A stretch of DNA of 64,000 nt. It comes from Conus ventricosus. Lineage: Eukaryota; Mollusca; Gastropoda; Neogastropoda; Conidae. Position 1 is the first letter of the stretch; every line of letters starts with the position of its first letter. The position numbers and the translations under genes are program-made. Below the pieces are notes generated by a model that saw nothing but the letters and a program-made list of their open reading frames with translations, did not search any database and was not told where the DNA came from. The DNA is taken from positions 69,374,736 to 69,438,735 of the forward strand of contig CM031616.1 of the NCBI GenBank assembly GCA_018398815.1, in the 5' to 3' direction. Below are positions 12,135-24,530 of this stretch, one piece after another.

Positions 12135-12898
12135 CAGGGCTACCATTTGTACTGACAGACAGGGGTCCCAGGGACTCCTTCACTGATGCTATAGAGGGTC
12201 CCAGAGGGGTATAGAGAGTCCCCATGAACAAAATTAACCAATACAGAAAATGTAGTATTTCTTGTTTGTTTAATTGTCAGCTTGATAATCAGAACATTTC
12301 AGAGTAAATGAATCTCTCTCTCTCTGTGAAAACATTTCTTTAAAAAAACATTTCTTGTTAGGTGGTGTTGCTGTAGATATTTCTTTAGGAAATGACGATA
12401 CACTGTCTGTAGCATCTTCAGAAGATGTTTCTTTGCATTTTTTAGGAGCGCCCAACTACTGAAGCAACGACATATTTGCGAGATGCGATAGCCGTGAACT
12501 TCCTTTCTGCTTCGTTCGCCTCGGCTTGTGCACGCGATTGTTACAACTTGTGAGTCATCGAATTGGTTAATTAGTGGTGGCGGGCGCCACAGTCTGAATA
12601 AGTCAGCCGGTCGACTGAGTAACCATTCAGTGACGTGGGCCACAAGGCGAGCCTATCGGTGTTTACGCAACTTCTCGGCTTACTGTACTTTCACGGGCAC
12701 ACGCTGTCCTGAATTTGACGGCAGGCAATCGCGCGCGAAGCTTGTGGTGTGCTCTGCTTTGATCACTGACTGCGGCACGTTTTGGGGTTTGCCTGATTTT
12801 GTAGTGCGTCCCGCAGGACTCGCTACACGTTTTGTTAGTGCGTCCTTTTCGCTCATAGTGCGTCATGGACGCACGTATGTGCGTCATTGGGAGCCCTG
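12135..12898. mobile_element. Non-autonomous hAT-like element (764 bp) inside the minisatellite
   Basis: The left end begins CAGGGCTACCA and the reverse complement of the right end begins CAGGGCTCCCA, a short terminal inverted repeat with the CAGGG start common in hAT elements. AGCCT directly repeats at 12130-12134 and 12899-12903, though the surrounding array itself contains this string. hAT elements normally make 8-bp duplications, which I cannot confirm here. On the - strand near 12460 a start-like segment reads MSLLQ, stop, LGAPKKCKETSSEDATDSVS, resembling a transposase N-terminus and already broken. The rest is noncoding, including a palindromic GTGCGTCATGGACGCAC stretch near the right end. 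Confidence 0.7.
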
Positions 12899-14905
12899 AG
12901 CCTTGTCTGAGGCTCCCAGCCTGTAGCCCTTTCTGAGGCTCCAGCCTTTAGTGCCCTGTCTGAGGCTTCCAGCCTTTAGCCTTGTTGAGGCTCCAGCCTT
13001 TTAGCCTGTCTGAGGCTCTGGCCTTTAGCCTGTTGAGGCTTTTAGCCTTGTCTGAGGCTCCCAGCCTTTACCCCTTTGTCTGAGGCTCCCAGCCTTTAGC
13101 CCTGTCTGAGGCTTCCAGCCTTTAGCCTTTCTGAGGCTCCCAGCCTTTAGCCCTTTCTGAGGCTCCAGCCTTTAGCCCTGTCTGAGGCTTCAGCCTTTAG
13201 CCCAAGGCTCCAGCCTTTAGCCTTGTCTGAGGCTCCCTGCCTTTAGCCTTGTCCGAGGCTCCCAGCCTTTGCCCTGTCGAGGCTCCAGCCTTTAGTCCTG
13301 TCTGAGGTCTCAGACCTTTAGCCCTGTCTGAGGCTCCAGCCTTTAGCCCTGTCGAGGCTCCCAGCCTTTAGCCCTTCGAGCTCCCAGCCTTTAGCCTGTC
13401 GAGGCTCCCATGCCTTTAGCCCTGTCCGAGGCTCCCAGCCTTTGGCCTGTCCGAGGTTCCAACCTTTAGCCTGTCTGAGGCTCCCAGCCTTTAGCCCTGT
13501 CTGAGGCTCCAGCCTTTAGCCCTGTCTGAGGCTCCCAGCCTTTAGCCCTGTCTGAGGCTTCAGCCTTTAGCCCTCAAGGCTTCCAGCCTTTAGCCTGTCC
13601 GAGGCTCCCTGCCTTTAGCCTTGTCCGAGGCTCCAGCCTTTGCCCTGTCGAGGCTCCAAGCCTTTGGTCTGTCTGAGGTTCTCGCCTTTAGCCCTGTCTG
13701 AGGCTTCAAGCCTTTAGCCTGTCTGAGGCTCCCAGCCTTTGGCCCTGTCCGAGGCTCCCAGCTTTAGCCCTGTCAAGGCTCCAAGCCTTTAGCCCTGTCC
13801 GAGGCTCCAGCCTTTGGCCTGTCGAGTTCCACTTACCCTGGAGGCCCCCAGCTTTAGTCCTGTCTGAGGCTCCAAGCCTTTAGCCCTATCTGAGGCTCCA
13901 AGCCTTTGCCCTGTCTGAGGCTCCCAGCTTTTGGCCCTGTCCGAGGCTCCAGCTTTTAGCCTGTCTGATAGCTCCAAGCTTTGCCTGTCGAGGCTCAGCT
14001 TAGCCTGTCTGAGGCTAAGTCTTGGTCCTATCTGAGGCTCCAGCTTGGCTTCTGAGGCTCCAAGCCTTTAGCCCTGTCTGAGGTCCAGCTTTGACCCTGT
14101 CAGGATCCAAGCCTTTGTCTGAGGCTCCAGCCTAGTGTAGCCCCAAGCCTTACCTTTAGCCTTGTCCTGTAGGCTCCAGCCTTTAACCCTATCTGAGGCT
14201 TCCAGCCTTTAGCCCACTAGGTTCAAGCTTTGAGCCTGTCCAAGGATCCAAGCCTTTGTAGAGCTCCAGCTGAGCCAGCTCTCACCTTTAGCCCTATCGA
14301 GGCTCCAGCCTTGTAGCCCTATCCGAGGCTTCCAGCCTTTAGCCCCAAGCTCCCAAGCCTTAGCCCTTCTGAAGCTCCAGCCTTTAGCCCTAGCTGAGGC
14401 TTCCAGCCTTTAGCCCACGAGGCTTCCAGCCTTAGCCCTATTGAGGTGTCCAGCCTTTAGCCCTGTCTGAAGTCCAAGCCTTAGCCCTCTCTGAGCTCCA
14501 GCCTTTAGCCCTATCTGAGGCTTCCAGCCTTTAGCCCCGAGCTCCAAGCCTTTAGCCCTATCTGAGGTTCCAGCATTTAGCCCTTCTGAAGATCCAAGCC
14601 TTAGCCCTATCGAGGCTTCCAGCCTTTAGCCCACTGAGGCTTCCAGCCTTTAGCCCTGTCTGTAGCTCCAAGCCTTTAGCCCATAGGCTTCACAGCCTTT
14701 AGCCCTACTGAAGGCTCCAAGCCTTTAGCCCTATCGGCTTCCAGCCTTTAGCCGCTCACTTTAGCCCGTCTTAGCCCATTTACAGGCTCCAGCCTTTAGC
14801 CCTATTTGAGGCTCCCAGCTTTAGCCCTATCCAAGGCTCCCAGCCTTTAGCCCTATTAAGGCTCCCAGCCTTTAGCCCTATTTAATAAGGCTCCCAGCCT
14901 TTAGC
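12899..14905. repeat. 26-bp minisatellite array, right part (degraded)
   Basis: The array at 10378-12134 continues with the same CAGCCTTTAGCCCTGTCTGA core, about 78 units. From about 13180 onward units lose one to several bases at random positions (GTCGAGG, AGCTTAGCC and similar), unlike the uniform left part. This could be true divergence or poorer base calling in the right part. Confidence 0.9.
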
Positions 14906-17900
14906 CCTTACCATGGCTGAGGCTTCGAGCCTTTGGTCCAATGTGAAATTTCCAGCCTTAGTCCAGTCTTCTAGCTGCCAGCCATCAATGCCGTCTGATT
15001 GGCAAAGATTGTTCCCCTTGGCCGAATGTTCAGATTTGCAATTCATTTTGTATGATTTTTTTTATTCACATTGTCCGATTGTACAGTTCAGTTCTTGCTG
15101 TGGTGACAGATTTGTGTCTGTTCAGTTCTGCATGCGCTCGGCTTCGTGTCGTGCTGCAGAAACTGTACATGATGCTAGGGCTGCACCTTGACAGCAGACC
15201 TAATCAGGCTTTGTGGTTGAACTGTTGTGAAGATGGGAGAGTCATGTCTTCCAATCTGTTTCTTAATCATGTGGTTTTTAGTTTGTTTTGTTTCTTGGCT
15301 TGCAGCCACTTTAAAAGAATCATTTATGCATGTTAAGACCTTCCTAGAATCATGAGTTGAGGGTTTTTTTTTTAAAATTCTGAAGCACTGTGATGTGAAT
15401 ATAGTAAGCAAGAATGACTTTGTTCTTGAATTCGTTGGTGCTGTAGTCACGTCTGCAAACGCTCTGCACAGGCGAGAGACTGGATGTGTCACACGGATCT
15501 CCTAGGCCTGTGTCACACAACATAGTTTCCACCTGAAACATGCCTCCCAGAGGTGGGCAACAAAGTGAAAGCAGTGCTTACGTTTTAAAGCAGAGTTGTA
15601 AAAAGTGTCAGGCAGTGCAACACTGGCAGCAGAATGCCAGCTTCAGATGAGCTACTCCACAGACTGGCCGTTTCAGTTTGATCAAGGTTTCACTGCGTGC
15701 GGACTAGTCCATATACGCTTCACCACATCTGCTAAGTGAAGTGACCAGTACTCAAAACTTTTTGTTGCACACATTGTCAACCGAACCCGACTCCCTGATG
15801 TCTGGTTCTTTTTCTTTCGGTTGTCCGGTGGACTTCCTGCTGCCAACGGATCCTGGTGCCACATCTTTAAAACAGAATCATTAGAACAGAATCTTTTCTT
15901 CAGATCGAACCTTTGTAAGATTTTCAAACGAGTCTGTCCAGTTTTCCTCTGCTGTGCAATTTTCATGCAGAGCAGGGAGCATTCCATGTAATCGGTGCAA
16001 GTTTCACAGAACGTCGATCTAACTTTTGGCGCACCATACAATGAAAACATGAATGAAAAAGGTTTTGAGGTATATTTCACACCAAAGTGTGCGACAGGAA
16101 ACCGCTGTTGAGGGCCATTTTACTCAGAAGATCACTTTCTCAAATCAAGGTCTGACCAGCATGTTGGGCCGACGCAAAGGTCGCACATCTGCAGTCATTG
16201 CCTCGAGACCCTCTCCTTGAATTCTCTCACCTTAGTCATGATATCCATAAGCTTTGTATCATGCGCAGTGTGGTCTCAAAACATAGTGGACGTGGCGTGG
16301 CTTGTATGGACTTGTCCACATGCAAATTGAAACTTTATCAAAGTGAAGACACTTAAGTGACCATGTGGCCAGTGAGGGCATGTCAGCGTGAAGGGGTTTT
16401 ATGACCGATGCGTGGTGACACAGGTCTCGGTGGTTATGCTCTTTGACAGCCAGATGTCTGCATGCCTGTCCGTGTGTGGCCACAGAAAGTTTAGGGAAGT
16501 AGGGGGAAGATGTAATAATTGAATACATAGAACACTCAGGAAACATGCACTATATATCATGTCAGATATGCAGGAAAACGTCTCGGGGGACAAAAACAGT
16601 GTACAAGCATTCTTACCTGCTCCATTCCCAATGGGACCAGTTGATCTGCTGTTTTGTACTTTCTTTGCAATAATTTCTTTCAACGTAGTGGAGTAATTAC
16701 ATGATTCATTGTGTTTTCATGAATGATTTTATTGTCATTATGTTTTATTGTTTTTCTTATATTTGTGTGCTTTTTTATCTTCTTTTTTCATCTAAATTTG
16801 TAAGATACTTATTTAAGAATGAAAATGCTCACTTGTGTGTGTGAGAGAACAATGTCAGTGCCACTATGCTTTATTTCGTTTTGGATTTAAATTTTTTTTT
16901 TTTTTTTTTTTTTTTTAACTACACCAAGCTTTGAGAAAGTGAGCAGACAGCTGTAAGACAATGAATGGAATCTGTTCTTCACACCATAGAGAAAATTAGT
17001 CTGCTCTCCATCCCATCTCTCTCTCAGGTTTTTGCTCTTCTTACTGTCTCGGACATCTGTAGATTTCTGTATTCCTCTTCCCCATCCACTTCCTCCATTG
17101 CTTCCTCATTCCTCCCATTTCGAATTTACCACTGTGGGATTTTGTGGGGTTTTTTTTTTTTGTTTGTTGAAAGCTTTGGTTTTACTTTTAGGAGAGCAGC
17201 GTTTCCCTTTCTAGTAAGGCAGTCGGTTTAGATTTTGCTGATCAATTTTCCATTGTGGGTGGATTGCAACCCCTGGTATTGTGCACATCCAGTGCATACG
17301 TGTGTGTGTGTGTGTGCAAGTTTGCCAGTATTGTGTGCATGTTACACAAGAGGAGAGCTCAGGTGTTAAGATTCAGACAAGTTTTACATCGCCAGTTACA
17401 CAAATTTGTAGGTAGGATGTTTAGAGTTATGCATAGAACGTGCAAGGTGTCCAATTGCATTAGATTGTGAACAATGAATTGAAATCTCATGCAGCATTAG
17501 ATGGAGTGTGTAGGAAATGTACACCTTGAATGTCAGATGAACAAATGAAATGATTAGTTATTTGGATTTATCATAGGAGTGAGAACTGAAATGGTGAACG
17601 ATTGCTTTGCTGTTAATGATCCTTGCCAATTGGTCGTTTGTCTTTGCGAGAGACCGAGGGAGAGAGATAGAGTGCGTGTGTGCAAATCGGGAATGTGTGC
17701 AAGCGAAGAAATGCGAGAGGGTATGTATGTGTGAATGACTTGGTGAGCCACGTACATGCCAGACCTGTCTACCCTATTAGTTTTTAGCGGATTTTACAAA
17801 ATTTGTCTGGAAAATACGATAATACACTGACTACGACAAAAATATGAAAATTGGCAACATTGGCTACAAAAAAAACAAAACAAAACAAGTACTATTTTCC

Positions 17901-17990
17901 TGTTCGAAGACCTGAATAATTGTCCCTAGTTCCAGTTGGCGCGTACTTGCTTACACTGTGGTCGGCCATCTTTCATAGTCAGTGACTGAC
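14906..17990. other. Noncoding stretch
   Basis: No exon is supported. A - strand open frame at 15682-16080 (132 codons) has no recognisable domain and no splice context. A T-run lies at about 16889-16915 and a short TG microsatellite at about 17299-17317. Confidence 0.45.
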
Positions 17991-18009
17991 ACAGATATTC
18001 ACCAAGAGA

Positions 18010-18520
18010 ATGCCGCCACCAGCAAAATTACGTGTTCATGAGAGTGATGAAGAGCGAGATGTTGAAAAGGAGGTTGCCAAAACGAGGGAGCAAGCTTTCC
18101 TGAATGCATACCACGCAAACTTGGAAGGGCTTAGTCCCAAGCTCAAAAGAGGTCCAACTTTGGTGTGGTGCACTTTGTGCGAAACGGGTTTTAGTTGTGC
18201 TCATGGAGGTTGCAATGACTGCATAAAGCACGTTCATCAAAATTGCATTTAAAAAAACTATCATAAGTTATGAAAGGAACACCTTCAAATCAAAAGTGAT
18301 GAAAGGAACACCTTCAGTTGTACAGACATTGAAAAAGGCCGAGGCGAAGTCTAGTGGGGGAGCTGGAGCAGCAGGTGACAAACGCCGAGATGATGATCAT
18401 GATGTGTAGGCTGGTGGCAAACGCTAATCTGTCCCTATCAACGACCGATCATCTTGTTCCCTATTCAAGATGTTTCCTGACACTAGTGACAGCAAAATTG
18501 CTCAAGGTGTGTCTGTCAGT
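18010..18520 (+). pseudogene. Decayed BED-finger (hAT-type) transposase fragment
   Basis: The first 80 codons (MPPPAKLRVHESDEERDVEK onward) lead to WCTLCETGFSCAHGGCNDCI followed by KHVHQ, a BED-type zinc finger pattern (C-x2-C, then the AHGG turn, then His residues). A stop follows at 18249. Further on, in shifted frames, come VVQTLKKAEAKSSGGAGA and then ANANLSLSTTDHLVPYSRC with MFPDTSDSKIAQ in another frame, the order seen after the finger in animal hAT/KIAA1586-like proteins. At least two frame changes and a stop make it non-functional as written. The catalytic RNase H-like domain is absent. No terminal repeats were found. Confidence 0.6.
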
Positions 18521-19879
18521 TCAACTTCTGTTATTTAGCTCAACTCCCCCCCACCCACCCACCCCCAAAAAAACAGGGGGGGGGGGGGGGGGGGATGGAG
18601 TGGGAGTATAAAGAGAAGAAGATGGAAAATGAAAACTGCATGAAGGGTATACATGTGTGTGACTGTCTGTCGCTCGGTGTTTGTGTGTGTTGGTGGGCAG
18701 GGGGGGGGGGGTTGTGAAAGGGAGGAGGGCATTGATATATAGATATAGTTTTTTTTTTTAATGAGATGGTCAACTAGGTGCAGAGTGTGTGTGTGTGTAG
18801 AGCGCTTGTGCTAGTTGGTTTGAGTGTGAGTACAGCACAGTGAGTTGGCTGCAAGAATTGCATGATGTAAGATCCATATTAAAGTTCAAGGTAAGAACAA
18901 TACTCCTTGTCATGGAATACTAAAATTTACTCCATGGAATGGAACACCAACGGTTCAATTCTGAGGTGGACAGGTCTGACATGCTATTGCTGGCGAGTAA
19001 ATTTGAGTGTGTAAGCAAGTGTATGTTTAGGCAAGTAAATGTGCGTGTGATTGCATGTATACATATATGCAAGTTAGTAAGTGAATGTATATATCTGAGC
19101 AAGTGATGAATGTGTGCGTGTGCAGGGGTGGGTGGGTGGGGGGGGGGGGGGTTGATCAGCAAACTGGTCAAAATACTGGCTGGGGAGGGAGAGTAGGTTG
19201 GGCAGGGGGGGGGGGGGGGTGAGAGGAGTGGGAGTGTCTAAATTAGTTGATTTCTAAATGTATAATATCAGTGATGAAAGTGATGGTGGCAGTGTGTGTG
19301 ATAGTGACAGTGAAACATGTGATGGTGACAGTGACACATGTACTGTGCGTCTGCCTGTGACTGGGATTGATGACTGATGAACAACTGGATTGAAATGCCA
19401 CCATTTGCAGATTGTTTTGGATGAAAGTGTTTCACAGTAATAGTAAACATGAAATATTTAATGCACAAAAGTGTTATGTTTGTGTGTGTGTTGTGTGTGT
19501 TCGAGTGCTTGTGTGTGTGTGATGGATGCCTTTTTTCCTTTTTAATGTATTTCACACACAGAGCGAGAGGGGAAAAAAACCCTGGAAGATATGTACACAT
19601 GTGTAACTTACTGAACTATGGTCATTTGGCAAATGTTATTCATCACACACACATATACACCTTGTCTTCCCTTCAGTGTTGGTCATCCACTAAAAGAAAA
19701 AAAAATCTGTGAGCCTCAGTAGGGGATCCTTTTGTCTCCAGTGCTGTTGAACAGCTTTGTTTCTGTTATTGTTTTAATTAGTAAATGTTGTACCGATTCT
19801 GACATCATTGAACTGTGTAATACTAGGCTCTAATATTGAATAGTGTAGAACTACTTGGTTTCACTCACACACACACACT
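18521..19879. other. Noncoding stretch with G-runs and microsatellites
   Basis: G-runs at about 18577-18594, 18700-18711, 19139-19152 and 19206-19219, mixed with TG repeats. No gene recognised. Confidence 0.6.
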
Positions 19880-21030
19880 GGTAGAACCTGTGTTCCTCAC
19901 ATATATTAACGACCTTCCTGAGAAGGTGGAATCAGACAGCCGCCTTTTTGCAGACGAGCCCTTCTCCACAGAAACATCAAGTCATCCGAGGATCAGGGCA
20001 TCCTACAAGAGGACTTGCACTGACTGGAAGACTGGGAAAGCCAGTGGGACATGTCGTTCCACCCAAAGAAGTGCAACGTCCTCAACATGACACAAAGCAG
20101 AACGTTAAGGGAGAGCTCCTATACCCTGCACGGCCACACACTGGAGACTGTCAGGTCCACGAAGTACCTTGGCGTGACGGTACAGAGCAACTGCAGCTGG
20201 GATTCACACATCGATGCAGTAGCTGCAAAGGCCAACCGCACGCTGGGATTCCTTCGCAGGAACCTGAAAATTGGCTCCACCACCATCAAAGAGAGTTTAC
20301 AAATCCCTCATCAGGCCCATCCTAGAGTACGCCTCCACTGTATGGGACCCCCACCAAAAAAATGACATCGGCAAGCTCGAGGCAGTACAAAACAGAGCGG
20401 CGAGATTTGTCTTGAACAGACACCGAAACACCAAGTGTCGGAAATATGTTGGAGCAACTAAAGTGGCCCAAACTACAACAACGAAGGAAAACGGCTAGAC
20501 TCGCCATGCTCTACAAGATCCATCACAACCTGGCCAAAGTCGAGACGAACCCTCGTACCACAGAACAGAAGAGGGAGAGGCCACAACCAAGCGTACAGAA
20601 TCCCATCATGCTGCACTGACTACCGGAAATACGCATTCCTGCCACGTACCATCAGAGAGTGGAACTCACTCCCAGATGCCACAGTCACCACTCCCTCCCT
20701 TGAGGCTTCTGTCTCAAGGATGACCCAAACATCCTAACAGCCCGGCCCCACCATCAGCCAAAGTAAGGCAAGTGAGGGACTAGGGCTCTGCCGGTTGGGG
20801 CTTGACCCAGGGGCCGCTTCGGTAGCCGGAAAGGCCTGGTCCTGATGCCTGAAACAATTGATGACTTCCCCACCCCCATGAACCCGCCATCCCCACACAC
20901 CCCATTCCATTTTTTTTCTTTTTTTTTCTCCATCCATCCTGCTGCACTCCTCCACGCTAAGGTGTCAGAATGGTTAATGTGATGACCGTGGACACCTAAC
21001 AGGAAGAAGAACCTTTTGAAAAAAAAAAAG
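19880..21030 (+). mobile_element. Non-LTR retrotransposon 3' fragment (reverse transcriptase C-terminal half, Jockey/CR1-like)
   Basis: The fragment enters RT at FLTYINDLPEKVESDSRLFA. The catalytic FADD is written FADE, followed by a frame change. It continues through SFHPKKCNVLNMT, KYLGVTVQSNCSWDSHID, AKANRTLGFLRRNLK, then after another frame change LIRPILEYASTVWDPHQK, AVQNRAARFVLNRH and LEQLKWPKLQQRRKTARLAM with LYKIHHNLA. These are the palm end and thumb of a Jockey/CR1-type RT. A noncoding tail follows and ends in an A-run at about 21017-21029 after GAAGAAGAACC, consistent with a retroposed 3' end. It is truncated at 5', as is usual, and inactive because of frame changes. Confidence 0.85.
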
Positions 21031-22209
21031 GGGGGAGAGACGCAGAGACCGGTTTAACTCTAAAATAGAAGACTAGTATGATTTGAAAAATAAAAGGCAA
21101 CTGGTATAATCATCTGGTAAATAGAGGCGACTTGTTTAGCTACAAAAATAATGAAAAGAAAGTAAAAGAACAACTACACACACACACACAGTTGACACAA
21201 CCTGGAGCAACAACAATTAAAAAATAAGACTAATAACGGGGGGAAAAAAAAGCTGGTTTGACAGAAAATAAAAGTAGAAGAATTCAGACTTGTTAACTCT
21301 TACGGTTTTGCCGCACTTTGTACACACGTTTGTTGAAAATATGATGAATACAACGAACCGGCGAAGGGGGGTGGGGGTGGACCTTGAAACTATTCCATGG
21401 AGGACACGCCCTGTTGCATGTGACTGTGGACAATCTTCAGGCTCAATGGCGACGACCTGGCTTCTCCACGGGCGACAAATGCCTGGCCTCTGGACCAGGC
21501 ACTATCAAATACGTAAGACTACGGAGAGAAGATTGTGCAGGCTACTCACTGGTTCCAGCGAGATAAGGCACGCATTTCGTCTTCAGAACTGCTGTGCCAT
21601 GAACGGAGACGTGTAGACAAAAAGAGACTGAGAGAAAGATCGACAGACAAGCAGATGGGGGAAGAAAAAAGGTGCCGAGCATTGTCCGCGTCTTCTCTTC
21701 CGGCTGGGAGCAGGTGGGGTAGGAGTAGGCCCTAAAATGGCGTTCAAGGTCGGCTTGGCGAGAATCAACTTCATTAGACTTTACTGAAGACCTGGAAGTG
21801 GTTTTGACTCTCCAACATGTTCAAGAAAGAAACGCATGCACATCCTTACACAAAAAAGCCAACTTTTATTCTCTGAACAAACCTAGCATGAGGTGTGTCA
21901 AAAAAAACAAATTCACATGGATTGCAAATATGAGATGTGTGTGATCACACAGGATGAGAATGTACAGAAATGAACATGTGTGAACAAGTCTGTTGTAACT
22001 TTCTTCCTCTGAACAGACAAAATATTGTGACAGGCAAGAGTCTCTGTGTGCATAGGCATTAGCATGCATAACTTGACAAGCAAATTTACACGCCTCTCCA
22101 CCCCAATTCAGAACTGATAAAGCCGAAAAAGACATTCCTGAATCTGACAAATTGTAATGCTTGCCGTCAACTTACTGATGGTCTTGCTTTATCAAAAGTG
22201 GATGGAAGG

Positions 22210-22240
<31 letters not shown>

Positions 22241-22470
22241 ATGTGTCTAAATAAATAAACCACTGATAAACATGGCACCATTCTCAAAAAAAAAAAAAGA
22301 CAATGCACTGGATTCCCAGCCCCTCTCCCCCAGGCAAGATGATACAGGCACATACGAGGGAACATAATTCGCAGACACACACACTCACGAGCACACACAC
22401 TCTCCACACTCCCACACTACACTCACGCACACACATGTGCGTACAACAATAAAAGAATGATCTTGACCTG
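21031..22470. other. Noncoding stretch, including a 29-base poly-G
   Basis: No gene supported. A poly-G tract spans 22212-22240. A short open stretch at 21384-21566 reaches a GTAAGA donor-like site (about 21510) but has no acceptor or recognisable domain. Confidence 0.5.
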
Positions 22471-22474
22471 CTGT

Positions 22475-22790
22475 CATGTTGCAGTGGTTGACGCTGTGTA
22501 CTACAAACTGGGAGGCTGAGGGTTCCAGTCTCTTGAGAGGCATTTTATGTGTGTGCGTGGTTTTGGGGGGTCTCTACCCCGAGTCGAACATACATGTACT
22601 ATGGACTGAAAAAGAAACGGGCGAGCGAGTTTCATCCCCACAGTGGACACCAATCCGAGAGTGTTGCTCCAGTGTCCTCAGACTGAAGTGAAGATACTGT
22701 AAGCCGCACAGGATGATTCTGGACGTGGCTGTCTGCAGGTGAACTGGAATGGGCGACGGGGGTAGTTACGACTCCGGGAGGGACTGGGAA
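22475..22790 (+). repeat. tRNA-derived SINE-like repeat
   Basis: The head GCAGTGGTTGACGCTGTGTA resembles a pol III A box, and about 30 bases later GAGGGTTCCAGTCTC resembles a B box (GGTTC.A..C). The spacing and the phrase between them match the tRNA-like head common to animal SINEs. A unique-looking body of about 240 bp follows. The tail boundary is uncertain and no target duplication was found. Confidence 0.6.
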
Positions 22791-22966
22791 ATCAGACGGC
22801 AAAAAATGACAGCAATGCAACTCAATCTTTCCATGCAGGCCAGGGCATGGCTATACCCACAAAACACGTGGTCCGATAAGTGATTGTCCATCATGGTCAC
22901 ATCATTCATTGCCAGGAAAAAAAAAAGCACACAAAGCTTCAGCTCAAAACAAGCGATGACAACATC

Positions 22967-23217
22967 CATTATTGCCAAACTTCAGCTGAGAAAAATGTGC
23001 ACGGTACAGACATCCATGATTAACCTTTGAACTTTTAAGTCACAGAGATCAACCCCCTCTTGGAGGCTGTAAAATGTTAAAAGACAATGATTTACATCCA
23101 TTACTGCCAAACAAACTTCAGCTGAGAAAAATTTGCATGGGGCAGCCTCCATGATTAACCTTTGAACTTTAAAGTCCCACAGATTAACCCCCCTTGGAGG
23201 CCGTTAAAACGTTAAAA
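22967..23217. repeat. Two tandem copies of an approximately 125-bp unit
   Basis: Both copies run CATCCATTA.TGCCAAAC, CTTCAGCTGAGAAAAAT, CCATGATTAACCTTTGAACT, CAACCCCC or TAACCCCC and TTGGAGGC.GT, ending at GTTAAAAGA. They differ by scattered substitutions and a few small indels. Confidence 0.8.
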
Positions 23218-24346
23218 GAGGTTCATTGTGTCTAGGGCATGGGATCGGTACGTGAGCCCCAACTGACTCCTTCCGCAGCCCTACTCTTCCCTGGGCTGAA
23301 TCAGCCATTTGTTATTCTGCTGACTGGGCAAAGGTGGTTTTTTAATGCCATAGAAGTCAGGCACCACGAGTGGTTGAATGTGAAGCCCATCTGACCGAAT
23401 CTATGCAAACCCAGGACAATGAGCATGACATGAAGCCGATGTGTACCACAGCAGACGAGTCACTATCAAGCTTTTTCCGGCAGTTTGAATGACCTCCAGT
23501 CTTTGATACATCACTCGAATGGCTCAAAATGTCTAGTATAATTGCTGTAAACAGGAGCAAAATTAGCTCGAATGCTGCTCTTCAGATTAGTGATGAAAGA
23601 GAAGAGGAAATGTGCAAAACTTGTATCTTAATGTGCGATTTCTATGGAAAACTGTCCCACCGCATACTACCTCTGGTCGGACAGAAAATCTTTCCATGGA
23701 TATGCAAACAGAACACGGCTGGTTCATACAGATTGTCATTGGGGTTTCGGTGGTGGTTTCCTTTCGGACGAAGGCCAGAAATGGCGATGGGGCGTCACTC
23801 AATATGATTCTGAATTTAAGACACCGGTTTTGTCCACTGGAGAAGGCGGAGGGGCAAGGGGTAGTTAGCTTAGTAGGTGGTGTCCTCTGTGTGTGTGGGT
23901 GATCAGAACAGACACCACCAAAAACCACCACAGCCACTTAGCAGCAGCGCAGCGTCTCCTCTAAGAGGCCCAAAGAAACCGCGATCCTGACAGCTCCATG
24001 CGGGCAGCTGGCGGCTGGACTACAACAAAACAGACCTGGATGTAGCTGCATGTGCGTGCAAGTCGTAGGAACGCGTGGATCAGGATAAAGGCACGTGAAA
24101 CAGAACAGCACGTACAGGACACGCCATGTTCAACTTTCCTCCCACTGACTGGCTCTTGCTGCAGCATCAACCCAAAATAAGCTCACTGGAGTCGGCCACC
24201 TCATGTGTGGCAGGTGGAACGTTTCACAAAAACTGGCTGGCACGGCCTCATCGGACCTAAACGGAAAAAAACACGTCTTGACTGGCGTGGTGGGAGTGGC
24301 GAGATTGCATCATTGAACCAAAGACAGTGGCCTACGCTTCTCAACA
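23218..24346. other. Noncoding stretch
   Basis: Overlapping open frames on both strands at 23587-23937 have no splice support, no known motif and no consistent composition. I see no gene here. Confidence 0.4.
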
Positions 24347-24530
24347 CACCCACTTCCCTCATTAGGGACAGATAACATGATAAGATCGTAACAGACAGCA
24401 CTATTCACACCCACTTCCCTGATTAGGGACAGATAACATGACAAGAACGTAACAGACAGCACTATTCACACCCACTTCCCTCGTTAGGGACGGACTACAC
24501 GATCAGAACGTTGCAGACAGCACTATCCAT
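24347..24530. repeat. Three tandem copies of a 61-bp unit
   Basis: The unit starts CACCCACTTCCCT at 24347, 24408 and 24469, giving an exact 61-bp period. Each copy carries TTAGGGAC and GCAGACAGCACTAT or ACAGACAGCACTAT. The third copy is more diverged. Confidence 0.9.

Noticed and set aside
10378..14905. Regular 26-bp array considered as a CRISPR array or a centromeric satellite
   Set aside because: There are no unique spacers between repeats, and the surrounding DNA is animal. The unit is too short and the array too small for a typical centromere satellite.
15682..16080. 132-codon - strand open frame with several Cys residues
   Set aside because: No splice sites, no known domain, no related sequence nearby; a chance frame is possible at this length in 64 kb.
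23587..23937. Three overlapping frames on both strands, one Trp/Gly-rich (23644-23868)
   Set aside because: Three frames open at once argues for chance; no flanking splice signals or motif.
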